64,000 bases of DNA from Dicyema japonicum (taxonomy: Eukaryota > Dicyemida > Rhombozoa > Dicyemidae): contig RDEW01000016.1 of NCBI GenBank assembly GCA_011109175.1, positions 558,134 to 622,133 on the forward strand. The letters are read 5' to 3'. The position numbers were made by a program, and so were the translations under genes. Below the pieces are notes generated by a model. It was not told the origin of the DNA, made no database searches, and worked only from the letters and a program-made list of their open reading frames with translations. Positions 1 to 11,169 of this stretch are shown here, piece after piece; within the stretch, counting starts at the first letter, position 1, and each line of letters opens with the position of its first letter.

Positions 1-395
1 CATAGCATTCAAGGCTCAGAAGCAAAATAGTTTATACCAGGACATCAAGCAAACCTATCTCACTAAAAATACAGCATGAAGGTGGAGACTATTCTGACAC
101 ACTCTAAGAATGAATTTGGAAGCACAAGCAAATACTTCCATGGAAGACTATTTCGAAGCTGACGGATTTCGTTTCAGGGGACATCCGAAAAATACTCTCC
201 CAGTTACGCTAGATAGAGACCCTCGGAGATTGGGGAAACAACTAAAAGACGAAGACGACCTCGACGCCTTACGGGATGTTGCCCAGGACAGGGGGAAATG
301 GAAGAAATTAATAAATCTTATTATTTCCTGTACTGCACAATCTTTGTCATGACCAATGGCATCGCGAAAGTGCTTAATAATAATAAACAGCACGT
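1..395 (+). mobile_element. LINE family A, 3' end (RT C-terminal region)
   Basis: The frame at 110-352 ends with the same C-terminal pattern as the long family A copy at 54.0-57.1 kb: MEDYF, FRGHP, TLPVTLD, then DLDALRDVA and a basic stretch before CTAQSLS. In the long copy these read MENYL, FRGRP, TLPTILN, DLDTLRELA and NTAQGRLD. The sequence runs into AATAATAA after the stop, as LINE 3' ends do here. The RT core lies outside the window or is lost. Confidence 0.75.
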
Positions 396-453
396 CATGA
401 AGAGGTAAGAAGTATGCCTGCTGCTTTTCTAACTTTCAGGGCTAGTAAAATTG

Positions 454-529
454 AATTTTATCACTTATTCAGAAATGAGTTGTATAGGTTAAATTTTATC
501 ACTTATTCAGAATTGAGCTGTATAGGTTA
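454..529. repeat. Tandem duplication, two 38-bp units
   Basis: A unit beginning AATTTTATCACTTATTCAG starts at 454 and again at 492, with two substitutions between copies. It looks like a local slippage or unequal-exchange duplication in non-coding DNA. Confidence 0.8.
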
Positions 530-699
530 ACATGATAAAAAAGGCGGTAATGACGTAAATCGCAATGATGCTATCATGTTGATTTTTTTCATCGACGAGG
601 CAGAAAGTGTATACCTCAATTAAAAACAAGCGTATTCTATAGAAGGCAAATAGTATGTTGATATAATTCGCACATGCAGTCTTTTGGATGTGGCTCCTC

Positions 700-890
700 G
701 TTTTTTAAGTGAGTTCTCGTGACAGAACACTATTCAAATCATTTTTGTACGCATATGGAAATCATGTTTAATAATATAAGATAAAGTAAATGTTTAGTTT
801 AATTTAGTATGTCACAGGCGCTACGCGTTACATAATGCTCAAATTTACAATTTCAAGCATTTTTTATAAAAACTTTACACATGTTTTTCT
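700..890 (+). mobile_element. Terminal segment shared with the Ginger-type element at 52 kb
   Basis: Bases about 818-890 contain CGCTACGCGTTACATAATG followed by an AT-rich stretch ending in ACTTTACACATG. The reverse complement of nearly the same sequence lies at about 51945-52010, just beyond the decayed integrase gene. The two are about 51 kb apart and in opposite orientation. The simplest reading is two copies of one element end. No transposase frame is visible here. Confidence 0.55.
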
Positions 891-894
891 CATT

Positions 895-1515
895 TATTAT
901 ATTTAAAATTAAAAAAATTCTTTTGTCTATTCCTCTTCTTTTCATTCCTACTAGAGTGGTGTCATGTGATCCATTAACAGGCTGGCACGGAAAAGGATCA
1001 TCTGGAATCTGTTTCTGTAGCGGTAAAAACTGGATATACTAGCTACTTGTTTACTTTTAACTTCTTTCTCGATGTATCTGGGGTTAATAAATTAATAAAA
1101 TAACGCATTTTTTATAGATTTTATTTTTCGTTGGATGTTCGATATAACTTTTTAAATCGACCGTAACCTGATTGTATTGAGACTCAAAAGGCCTATTTTT
1201 GTGATTAAATGTCAACAAGTTTAAGAGCTGATCAACATTCAGAGGACGTTCAAGAGGTTGTTTTCCAAGGACACTTGCGAATGATTATGCTGTGATCTGA
1301 GTCCGATTGATGGATACAGATGATCTGCACAAAATCAGGAGGCGAGCAAAACGACGAAAGGGATGGAGAAGGCTAACGAGAGCATTAGTCGAAAACATGT
1401 CACATACGAAACCATAAACAATGCTTACTGGACGTGAATTAACTAACTAATGTGGACGACAGTTGTATTGTTTTGCTGTGGGAAATTTTTCGATCAACAA
1501 AACAGCCAAGACATT
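895..1515. other. No gene recognised; LINE-like relics
   Basis: Around 948-1020 there is an 'AGAGTGGTGTCATGTGATCC' block. Its relatives are at about 17035 and 26038 and, reversed, near 26750 and 60710. This recurrent non-coding block probably derives from LINE untranslated sequence. No conserved frame was found in the rest. Confidence 0.4.
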
Positions 1516-1989
1516 GTCTAGAGCAGTGGTTCTCAACCTTTTTATTTAATCGCCCCCGCAAAATTTTTTTCGCCCCTTATTCACAAGTCAAAAAGTTATT
1601 ACCACGTACAGAAATTATTTAAGAAATATTTTTTTATTTAAAAATCATAGTTTTAATGATATCCCTGTGGTTTATGAGTATTCACAAGATTCTCTAAATT
1701 TGCCATTCTTTTCGTAAGTGAAATCCTTATATCTCCTTTTTCTTGTACATTTATTTTGCTTCGTTTTTTCCCGATGACATTTTTTCTCATACTCAAAGGT
1801 ATTCTTGTCTTCCGACTTCATTAATGAAAAATATGTAATTAATGTTCGTAAACTCAATAATTCTCAGTGAAACTCCAAAATATCAAAGTAAATTGGAAAA
1901 TCCGACGATGTCAAATTTGATGTCAAATTTGTTCCCGACGATGTCAAATTTGTTCCCCTTGCTATGGAGACTTCCGGATCCTACTCCCC

Positions 1990-2140
1990 CTCTACACTCG
2001 AGTTTTTCGGACGTCTTGGAAACCGGATCACCTCATGCACTGGGGATCTCCGTGAACGCCGCTGGCTATTTGAGCGAATTTCGCTCGCAATTTTGAGAGG
2101 GAACAGCCACGCAGTGAGGGCGGCAACTACCTGACTTCTA
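1990..2140 (-). mobile_element. LINE family C fragment inside the hAT element
   Basis: The block GAGCGAATTTCGCTCGC, then a short interval and AGCCACGCAGTGAGGGC, matches the C-terminal coding segment of family C at 3255-3330 nearly base for base. A terminal AATTAATAAAAAA run follows. Too short and mutated to code. Confidence 0.55.
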
Positions 2141-2593
2141 TTGTTTAATAAAATTAATTAATAAAAAAAATTAAAAAAACTGAAAAAATTGGAACTCGGA
2201 AAATCATTAAAACCGAGGCATGTAAAAATAAGTTTGAGGATGCTATATTTTATACCTATCAAGCATGGAAAAAAGCTAATTAGTACAACAATAATAAACT
2301 GGTTTTCGACATGCTAAATGGACCGAAAATTTTATTGAAGAAATTAATGACGAGTTTTTGCCTCAAACTTATCAAGAATTCGTGTCTAGACTGCAAATAA
2401 ATGATCCAATTCCAGAAGATGAGATTCTTTTCTATGAGTATACAGAGAATGAAGAGATCCTTTATGAAGATCCTGAGGATTTTTAATAAATTTAAAAGAA
2501 AGATATTCCTCTTTATAGGTTCTAACTTTTTTTGAACCAGACTCATCACGAAATATTAGAAATCACGCTAATAATTTTAAATGAATTATTATT

Positions 2594-2955
2594 ATTATTG
2601 AACCAGGACTGGATGCCATATACAAACAGTTCATCGAGTCTACAACAAGATACGCCTGTAATGTCTTAGGATCTAACTTGCAAAAACGAATTTGGACAAG
2701 ATATGCAACATTCAAGTGAAAGCAGCAAAACTACAAAGGAAATCTTCTCGTGTGGAAATCCTGCCCAGAAACCTTGAAAATATGATAGAGGCGACTGGAA
2801 CAGTACCCGTGAGAAGGAGTCGATTATGTGCCCATATCGGAAATGCGCAGTAACGCAGTCGGAACACCGAGAAAAAATGCGAAAACTGTTGAGGAGGCTA
2901 GGATCACCTAAATTGTTTATTTTGGATATGTCAGTGGTTTTCTGGTTCAATAATA
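2594..2955 (+). mobile_element. LINE family B fragment (post-RT region)
   Basis: One frame reads LDAIYKQFIESTTRYACNV. This corresponds to the post-RT signature LELLYKQFVLPSIEYACAA of family B at about 9600 on the other strand. The fragment is bounded by ATTATTATTATT on the left and AATAATAATAAAT on the right. Frames are broken. Confidence 0.6.
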
Positions 2956-3019
2956 ATAAATGAAATATATTTTTTATTTTTTTTTTATTTTTTTAATGAA
3001 AAAACATTTATTTATACAA

Positions 3020-3350
3020 TATAAAATCGTTCTAAAGTCCAGCGGATATGATCGAGTGGCTGTTACCTCTGATACTGCCAGGGATATCCTGGAAAAGCCA
3101 CTCGGTTTCCCGACACTCCCTCGAGGCTTTGGTCAATAGACACCCAAGTGCTCTAAGGAAAGAGACCGTCTTGGGGCCAAAGACTCCGTTCGTCTCGACG
3201 ACCACTGACTGTACATGGAAACGGTTGAAATATATTATAATGTCATATATCTGCTGGTTATTTGAGCGAATCTCGCTCGCTATCCCGTGAGAAGGAATAG
3301 CCACGCAGTCAGGGCAGCCGCTATATAACCGTTTACTCTCTTGTCTTTCG
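3020..3350 (-). mobile_element. LINE family C, C-terminal coding end
   Basis: On the minus strand a frame reads VVVETNGVFGPKTVSFLRAL and ends with RGNSHSIISAGL just before a stop. This is the usual last block of this LINE type (V-E-T-x-G-x-x-G-P, then R-G-N). It lies just inside the right end of the hAT element. The 5' part is missing. Confidence 0.6.
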
Positions 3351-3484
3351 TTTTATCAAATTAAGATAAATAATATAAGACTCGATTATTTATCCGTCTT
3401 TAATTTTTCGAAACTATCCCCCCCTGACAAAAAAAATCGCCCAAAAGGGGGCGATTCCCCTCGTTGAGAACCACTGGTCTAGAG

Positions 3485-4040
3485 TTATTTTTGGAAGACA
3501 ATAGGATCTTTATTCCTTTATCATCCTACAAGATTTTAATCAGATTATCCTCTCACTTACTGGCACTTATCAAAAAATGAGGATGCCTAAAAGAAAACCC
3601 GAACGCAATTTGAAACCCGCATAGTTGGACGTCTGTGTCATAAAAATTCATGTATTATCTTCGGAAAAACCCAAGAAATATCAACAGTCTTAACGAGGAT
3701 AACAGCGGGGGATCGCCGTCTCCTACAGTCTACGTCTTCTGCGTGAATAGACTAATAAAACACTACGTTGAAATAAGTTACAGGGACTTCGATCGTCCAC
3801 TACGGATGGAGTACTGAAATTTAAAATCCACATGCCCATTACCTTCTTAATCCCAGGTTGAGGTGAGTGATTACATTTGGTAGGACTTGCATTTGACGTT
3901 TTGAATTATATTATGGCAATAAAGTCAATTTTTATCACGAAAACTTCATTATGGGATGCAGGAATTAAGCACGCAAGGGAGTCGCACCTCATGTTCGCAA
4001 GTCCAGTGTTCTGTATGAGCCATCGTGTCATTATAGGGTA
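3485..4040. other. No gene recognised
   Basis: Mixed-composition DNA without a conserved frame on either strand that I can name. Confidence 0.4.
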
Positions 4041-4041
4041 T

Positions 4042-4310
4042 TCATTTCGCAGTCCTGGAAGGTACCCGATAAGCTTGATAAAAATTGATGTACTGGAGCC
4101 AAGCAGCCAGAAGTGTCAATGGAGAACGGATGGAATACGGACCATCCCAAATGCTACTGTATTTCCTTTTTTCAGAATCTTGAATTTCTGAGTTGAATTT
4201 CTGAATTAGGGTGTCATATTTCCGCACGTTTGGAAGATCTTTGAGAACGCCGCTAACTATTCGAGAGAGTTTCACTAGAGTATTTTGAGAGGGAATAGCC
4301 ACGTGGTAAA
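4042..4310 (-). mobile_element. Possible LINE family C relic
   Basis: An 86-codon minus-strand frame starts MAIPSQNT. The DNA around 4255-4315 (ACTATTCGAGAGAGTTT, then GAGAGGGAATAGCCACG) resembles the family C segment at 3255-3330. The rest does not align to any family I know. Confidence 0.35.
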
Positions 4311-4858
4311 GGCAAACTAAATTAATCGTACGGAATTATGTTTTGTATAAGAATTTTACATTGTTTTTTAACAACAAAATTAATTTTAATCTAGGGAGCT
4401 TGAATGGCCAGACTGTTTCTCCTAACTATCGAGATACGCTCTTGAAGACATCTAGTCTCACATAGATACTTGGTGACCCTTTGGAACATTAAGCCAATCT
4501 GGTCGGCCAATTATTCCTGGCGTCTCAACAGCAAATAGGACAAATAAGTGATCTTTCAAAATGCTTCGGTAGTTCCGTATTTTCTTATTTTCTGCTTACT
4601 TAGAAACATGACATGAGTCCGATACTTAAACGGCCAAATATTTCGGAGAATACGTATCAACATAAATAGGCTCCCAAACCAGGTTCTGACCATTGGCAAA
4701 AGGGAATGTTGTCATCCTATATATTTTTAATTGAAGTTGTTTTCTTTTTGAGTAACTATGGACTGATGGATCTATCCAAATCCTTTCAATTTATTACTTG
4801 ATACATTTTAATTGACTACCATTACTTATGCGGCTTTCCTGGATAACTCGGAATAAAT
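4310..4858. other. No gene recognised
   Basis: No conserved frame, RNA gene or repeat end was identified on either strand. Confidence 0.4.
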
Positions 4859-4859
4859 A

Positions 4860-4988
4860 TCCTCTATCCCTTTTTTTAGCATAGTCACCAAAACATCGTA
4901 GATGCGTGGAACCTTACATCAGCGAGATTCGAACTAGAGGCCATCGAGCATTTTGTCCGGCATCACTACACTGAGCCATCCGGCATAT
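4860..4988 (-). mobile_element. tRNA-derived SINE, copy 1
   Basis: Read on the minus strand it begins GCCGGATGGCTCAGTGTAGTG, an RNA polymerase III A-box pattern. After an anticodon-arm-like stretch it carries AGTTCGAATCTCGC, a B box. The body follows with GGTTCCACGCATC-TACGATG-TTTTGG. That body also follows the B box of the copy at 43190 (GGTTTCACGCATC-ACGATA-TTTTGG). It is not a working tRNA, because acceptor-stem pairing and a CCA-proximal end are absent. Confidence 0.65.
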
Positions 4989-4989
4989 C

Positions 4990-5820
4990 GCGGTTTTTGA
5001 TCGAAATGATGTCGGTGATGCCTTATGGCTGAGATCTTAAGTAACTTTTCGAAATCTCTATTCGAAGAGGCCTTTTTTGAAACCCAGACTCTGTAAAAGG
5101 GACTTAATTTAGACGTTCCAATGAATAAACTGTATCAGAAATCATTGGATGAGGTATCTTAAAAGCACTAAATTAGGATCGCACCCCTTTTCATCTAATA
5201 ACGTTCATAGAGGACAGTGGATGTTAGCGAAACTCCAACCACTTTGTTGGTTAACGAGAGCTTCCTTATCGGAATTGGTTTGCGCTTTAGTCTCTACATC
5301 TGTAAACCTTGCAATAGTCGTTGTAAGGCAAGCATAAACTCGTTTATCGCTTCTCGGTTTGTATTTTCTGTTTATTCAGAGTACCAGGATGCTGAATCTG
5401 AACAGAGGAAATTAAGAAGTACTAGCCTTCGAAGATCGGTTCTGTTTCGTCCCAATCGTATTTGAAACTTCTGGGAGGTTTAATAAAATTGGTAGAAAAG
5501 TCACCGGTTAAATTGGGAATGCAATCATGATGTGACTCAAAAAGCTCAAAAAAATATGAAAGGAATAGTTAGATTTACTAACTAAAGTCAAATTTTGACT
5601 TTAAATAATTTAATTTTTGTATATTTTTAAAAATTATTTTACAATATGGCGAACCTTTTAATACTTATATATCAATCGGCGTGCAATTGCCACGTTCTTT
5701 TGGTTTGTTGTATGTTTTTTATTTTATTTAGGTGAGTATTGCCTTACATTTTCTTTAATATTCTATATATTATGGATTTATCAAATAGTCTTGAAGCCTG
5801 TTATCAAAATGTTTAATATA
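4990..5820. other. No gene recognised
   Basis: Contains a weak minus-strand retroelement-like frame (see rejected list) at 5150-5465. AT-rich sequence runs up to the pogo element. Confidence 0.4.
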
Positions 5821-5822
5821 TA

Positions 5823-7455
5823 CAGTCGAACCCCGCCCCAATAAAACCCCCGCCTTGGGGCACCCTCGCTTTTTGGGGCGATTTTATTTTCTAGTACATT
5901 TTCCATTAATAATTTCCAAATTTGGAAATTATTAAAACCCCAGTATGGGGCACTTTACTAATTTATTTTATATTTTATTACATAAGATTATTTTGAATAA
6001 TATTATTTTTGAACACGTGATAATTATCTTTGTGTAATGCCTTCCAAAATTTCTATTGAAACAAAAATTAAAATTGCAAAGTGTCTACAAACTTCTTCTG
6101 AAAGAGAAGTTGCAAAAAAATTCAAGATAAGCAAATGCACTATTTCCCGAATCAAAAAAAACATTTCTTTCTTCCGGATCAGTCATTTCAAGATTAGTTC
6201 AAATAGATGAAGTTGAACCAGTTTCTAATGAAGTCAATCAATTTGAAAAACTTGACGAATTAACTTTTAATGCTTTTCGTCGATTGAGGGAAGATTCATT
6301 TTCAATTTCAGGTACATTAATCAAAGCCATCGCGACAAAAATATCCACAAAATTGAATTATCTAACATCTTTTAAAGCCTCAAACGGTTGGTTAGACAGA
6401 TTTAAGAAGAGACATGATCTGAGTTTTAGAACCATCTGTGGTGAAAAAAATTCAGTAGACAAAAGTAATCTCCCAAATTTTTTTTTTAATTCGATGATTT
6501 ATTGAAAACTTATGGTCATGAAAATATTTTTAATTGTGATGAAACATCTTTGTATGTTAAAAAATTTCCTTCAAGATCTTATGTCGAATCTATAGAAGCA
6601 TGTCATGGTACAAAATTCAGTAAAGAAAGAGTAACAGTTCTCTTTGCTGTAATGCAGCAGGAAATAAATTAAGTCCCCTTGTTATTGAAAAATACAAATC
6701 ACCTCGTTGTATGAAAAGTTTGCTTAATTATATTTTAACATAGATTTTGATTGTGAAAAATTCGGTATTTTATATGCAGCGTCAAAAAATTCCTGGATGA
6801 ATAGAGAAATTTTCAAAATGTGGCTTTCGACGACTTTCTCTCACAAGATAGAAAAATACTTTTAATAATGGATAATGCTACATGCCATTATTTATTGGAA
6901 TACTCAAATATTAAATTGTTTTTTCTTCCGAAAAACACAACATCTTTGATTCAACCTTTAGACCTGAAGTAATATCTGAAGAAAACGAAGATCTAGTCAA
7001 GAGTTGCGAGTTTTATAATGGAGTTGACACAGAGGACAAAACAACGATATCAGAAACTTATGAAATGATGGATAAGTTAGAAAATGTAGCTCAAAATACA
7101 TCTTTTGAGACATTACAAAAATATTATGAGTTTAGATTTCAACTTGGAAAAGATCTAAGAAATAAAAAAAATTTGAAATTGACTGATTATTTCAAAAAAT
7201 GCTTTAAAAATAATGATTTGTTAATTAATAAAAATCGAATAAAAAACATAGAATAAAAATCTATCAAACTATAGAGCAAAAAATCACAACTTATTTTATA
7301 AACACTTTGGAAGAAGTGAAGAAGTTCCTTTTTCGCAAAGTAAACAAAAATTTAAGTTAAATCAACCATAAATCAATAGTTTGAACCAAACCCCGGTTTT
7401 GGAGGGCACCCCCGCTTTTTGGGGCACTTTGATGCCCCACCCCGGGGTTCGACTG
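5823..7455 (+). mobile_element. pogo/Tigger-type DNA transposon
   Basis: The terminal inverted repeats begin CAGTCGAACCCCG on both ends. A TA dinucleotide flanks them at 5821-5822 and 7456-7457, the duplication made by the Tc1/mariner superfamily. Subterminal GGGGCACC and CTTTTTGGGGC are also inverted. The 1633-bp length and an internal CENP-B-like transposase relic support the pogo/Tigger group. The ends are well preserved while the gene is broken, so any movement would need a transposase in trans. Confidence 0.92.
6037..7370 (+). pseudogene. pogo/Tigger transposase, broken
   Basis: From ATG 6037 the frame starts MPSKISIETKIKIAKCL and continues with an N-terminal helix-turn-helix (EVAKKFKISKCTISRIKK). 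After a frame change at about 6175 a CENP-B-type DNA-binding domain appears (SNGWLDRFKKRHDLSFR, about 6380-6425). The catalytic core follows with FNCDETSLYVKK (first Asp, about 6530) and [11 protein letters not shown] (second Asp, about 6865). Frame shifts at about 6175, 6490, 6670 and 6810 and a stop near 6970 disable it. The third acidic residue is not identifiable. Confidence 0.85.
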
Positions 7456-7459
7456 TATA

Positions 7460-7858
7460 TGTTTTAGTAACCTATAAATACAGATTTTCCTTCACTATTT
7501 GATTTTTTTGTATTTATTGAAATAAATTTATCAAATTTTCAGCTTATTTGTAAAACGAAATTTATTTGTAAACGAAAGGAAAGAAAAGAGAGTAAACGGT
7601 TATATAGCGGCTGCCCTGACTGCGTGGCTATTTTCTCTCAGGATGGCGAGGATATATATTTTTAATGGAAATTTTGATTTCTTCAAAAATTATCCCCAAT
7701 ATCGCCGTTATCCCCCAATCACATAATAATGTTGAAATTTCTATTATCCATATGTAATGTTTCAAGTGGCCCAGCTGAACAAAACATGTCTTGAAAACAA
7801 TTTCTTATATTTTGTAAAGAAACAAATTTATTCTTTTATTTAAAACTGCCATCCATCC
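7460..7858. other. No gene; short family C relic
   Basis: At 7578-7650 AACGGTTATATAGCGGCTG and CTGACTGCGTGGCTATT are the reverse complement of 3257-3345, the end of family C. Nothing else is recognised. Confidence 0.45.
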
Positions 7859-7859
7859 A

Positions 7860-8320
7860 AAGTGGACCCGCCGACATTTTTGTAAAGTTTTACTAATTAA
7901 GGGAAATGACCTGCAAATTTTGAGTAACAATCAATTACATCAATTATCATTATATTGTTTATTATGGGAAGAATATCTCTTAGGATCTATACAATCATCC
8001 ATGAGTCTTTCGAATTTAATTGAAACGGTAATAATTTGAATATCTTGTCAAGTCTGTTGAAATAGTTGCAGGAATCACAAGTTGATATAAAATGGCGAAT
8101 AACTTTTTGATTAATACCAATTTATTTTTCGCAAATTAATTTGCACATCTTGGATGTCCAATAGAAGAATGTTCCTCCAGCACCACAGTTCAAAAGCATC
8201 AGTTTTTCGTCTATCCGCTTTTTTCAGTATCCATGATTCTGCGCTGTATAGACAAACCGGCAACACGATTGCATTAACCAGTCTGCATTTGGTCCTAAAG
8301 CAATATCTTTATTTCAGTAA
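7860..8320 (-). mobile_element. RTE-like LINE fragment (family D)
   Basis: Read on the minus strand at 8310-8150, a frame contains VCLYSAESWILKKADRRK followed by DAFELWCWRNILLLD. This is the post-RT signature of RTE-type elements (LYGCESW-T-x-x-K, then A-F-E-M-W-C-W-R). Sequence further downstream is mutated beyond reading. It is the only copy of this type I see in the window. Confidence 0.75.
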
Positions 8321-8649
8321 AAGAAGGGAAAAAGGATCGATACTTAGACCTCTTCTATTCTCTACCCTTTTCACGCTTAATTGTTTATTGAGTCAAAATA
8401 AATTTTTTTAATTTTTTGAAAGAAAAGGGGATCGATTCCTCGAAGCTAAACTTAGTGGTTGTTAATGTTTTAAAGTGACAAATTAGTCTTATCAACCCTG
8501 ACAGTATCAACACCGCTATGATATACGCCATTTATTATATAATAATTAGGGCAACCAAAAATCATATCTTACTTTATTTGTCATATTAATGATTTTTATG
8601 TATAATTATCATTTAAGCTATTTTTATTAATTTTAATATACATTATTGA

Positions 8650-9065
8650 TTCACTAATTAACGTCCGCTTCTACGAACTTGGTTGGAACCAATGTAAGCT
8701 TCCCTCTGGATTTGGGGGTGTCGGTCTAAGATCGGCGCTGGAGGTTACGCACCTGGCATATTTATCGTATCTCTCAAGCTGCATCTATTTGACACGGCAA
8801 GTCCTTCATCACACTATTAGGCTTCGCTGGAATGAGTCATTTGACGAGGCTTGTCGGAAATGGAGCGGGTCCGGACTCAAAGTTCCCAATGACACAACGA
8901 AGCAAAGTAATTGTGATAACGTTGTCTGCTCCAAAATTTTAAATGACATTAAGAAAAAAGCAAATCAACATCGTCTATATGGTGGAATAGGAGATCGCTT
9001 TCGTTTTGTACCGGTGGCAATCGAAACGTCTGGTACTGCGTGAATTATCACAGACTCGTTCCTGA
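8650..9065 (+). mobile_element. LINE family C, C-terminal part
   Basis: A frame starting near 8660 reads RFYELGWNQCKLPSGFGGVG then LRSALEVTHLAYLSYLSS, and continues in the frame at 8789-9043 with FDEACRKW. L-P-x-x-x-G-G-x-G-x-R-S-A is the signature downstream of the RT in this LINE type, whose RT block is seen at 14880-15726. Stop codons are present. Confidence 0.7.
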
Positions 9066-9139
9066 TGGAAATAGGGGAAATTGGCCCATCGTAAGAAAGA
9101 CGTGCGGGAAGCGGTCTGGCTGAGGCGACGAATTGGGAT

Positions 9140-9800
9140 TGCAGTTTATTTATTTTATTAACTCCGAAATCAAAAAGATAAAAGTTATCGTCTAATTAAG
9201 TGATCCCGGTGTCCATACCAGTCCTTTTCCTTCGGTTAGTTTTGGAGTCCTGGATTAATCTCCACAACGGGAAAAGTTTCTTCTCATATCTCGGGCAGGC
9301 GTCCATGTATAGTTTGATGTCCGGCCCGAGGGGATGGTCTGGGGACTTTGCCATCTAGAGGAAATCCCTGTGACGTTCCGTAAGATAATCCATGATTGGG
9401 GGACGTTTAGTGTTTTCCGTAGTAACGAAGTGGACGTCTTTTTCGACGATCCCAGTATATTCTGAGACATCATTTTTGTAAAACTTCCAGCTTACTTTGT
9501 GCCGATAATGACAACGGGGCAATCCATGCAGCACAGGCGTACTCGATACTCGGTAAAACAAATTGTTTGTATAGAAGTTCTAACGATGGGCGGAATGATA
9601 TTGGAGAGTGAGTGAAAGCCTTGAGAATTCCAATTTTCTTTTGGATCCTCGCGGTTACTCGGTTCACTTGATGAGTGAATGTGAAGAGAGGATTCAGGAT
9701 GACTCCAGGGATTGAAAGGGTCTTCTTAATGGGAAGCGGGGAGTCATACAACTTTATTCGTGGTATTGCCCGTATTTCTTTTCGTGTTGAGGTAAACGTC
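9140..9800 (-). mobile_element. LINE family B, 3' part
   Basis: The plus-strand left edge TTATTTTATTAACTCCG is the reversed 3' terminus also seen at 38145, 57056 and 60410. On the minus strand, frames at 9751-9355 encode the post-RT region, including RVTARIQKKIGILKAF and LELLYKQFVLPSIEYACAA. A frame shift separates the two halves. 5'-truncated. Confidence 0.75.
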
Positions 9801-9809
9801 TTTCCTGGT

Positions 9810-11165
9810 GATATATTTAGACGGTTCTTCAGGAACCTCCTCGATTTTTCAATGTTTTACTGCGACCACATCCACATACGATAAAAGAATTGTGTTTTTG
9901 GTTGTTGGAGATGGGAAGTCACTAAGGTTTGCAATTGTCCGCGGAAACGCTTATTCCGTAGTGTCAGCAGACGCTCTTCCCTGTTATTGTTAATAAATAA
10001 TATTTTTTGTTAAATAAAACGTGTATGAATTTAAAAAAAATATATCAAATCTTTTTTTCAAAGAATATGTTTTAATGACACTAAATACAAAGTTAATTGC
10101 GCTTATTTAAATTCAGCAATATTGAATGTTTAATTGTGTTAATTTCTGTAACATTTGCATTCCCCAAAGATTCTTCACTTCTGAAGTAATATCTAAAGAT
10201 TTAAAGGCCGATGGGGGCGAATCTTGTAAATATCTTGCTTTGGATGATATCTGTGTGGATGGCTTCTCCGCCAACCTTTTACTGATTACAACTCACCCAG
10301 GATCAGCCTCAGAATGGGCCAATATCTTTTAAAAAAGAAATATTAAATTTCTGTGGGCATTTTATTTTTGAACCAATCGCAATAGAAACCTCGGGGATCA
10401 TTGAAAGCAGGTCAATTTCCAGAATTTAGTTATTGAGGTCTCGTCTGATAGGTCTTCCCAAGCCATTTTTATAAAAGACCGTATCCTTTAAAGTTAATTT
10501 GCTGTAGAAATTGTATACCGAAATACTTTGAGTTTTCAAATATTCCCTCAAATATAGTCAGGGTACACACTTTCAAGGTTTTATTGAGCACAAACTTACA
10601 TTTGATGGTTACTATATTCGATTATGCGTGGAATAGTTATCCTTTGAGTACAAGTCTTCAACATTCTACAATAAGTGGAAATCATTTCTGACTCGGGTTG
10701 TCCACACGCTTTCGCACCGCCTTTGTGCGACCCTGATTAGAAGAATATATGATAAAACCCCGTCAAATAACTCCGTTTCCTGTATACTAGAATAAACTCA
10801 AATATTTTTGACATTTATAAGCTTAGTGACGTTTAACATAGACCTTACCTTTCCATTGATCCCACATCACACATTTAAGATGTGTTTAACAAGGGGTTGG
10901 AGTTTAAAGTTTCGCACCTTTACCTTAACCGTCATAGAAAAGTTTTTTGAAATTTATTTGGATTTTGTTTTTTATAGGTCATTTCTTTTTCATCATTTAA
11001 CGTTCCATTCTATATCTTTCGCGCCATTCTATAATTTTCAAGGAAACTTATGTATTCTCAGAAATATGCCTACTCAACACCCCGTTGACCCTTGATAGAA
11101 ATGCCACTTCACGACTTTGATGGTCATGAGAAAATCCGATTCTTTTTATTTTTTCACACACAGTC
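9810..11165. other. No gene recognised
   Basis: AT-rich. A 68-codon plus-strand frame at 10126-10332 has no recognisable domain. No exons with flanking tiny-intron signals that I could join to a known protein. Confidence 0.4.
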
Positions 11166-11169
11166 CTAT

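Larger units (their letters stand above)
1524..3476. mobile_element. hAT-type DNA transposon with LINE cargo
   Basis: The ends are inverted repeats starting CAGTGGTTCTCAAC, the classic hAT terminus. They are flanked by a perfect 8-bp duplication GTCTAGAG at 1516-1523 and 3477-3484, which is the hAT target-site length. Subterminal ATCGCCCCC also matches between ends. No hAT transposase frame is visible. The interior holds pieces of LINE families B and C. It is therefore non-autonomous, either because LINEs inserted into it or because its own gene was lost. Confidence 0.88.

Noticed and set aside
2666-2950. 94-codon minus-strand ORF
   Set aside because: Shadow of the family B LINE fragment on the plus strand; no recognisable domain.
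5150-5465. Minus-strand frames resembling a gag-like retroelement domain
   Set aside because: Only a handful of residues suggest it, with stops throughout and no zinc knuckle, protease or RT nearby.
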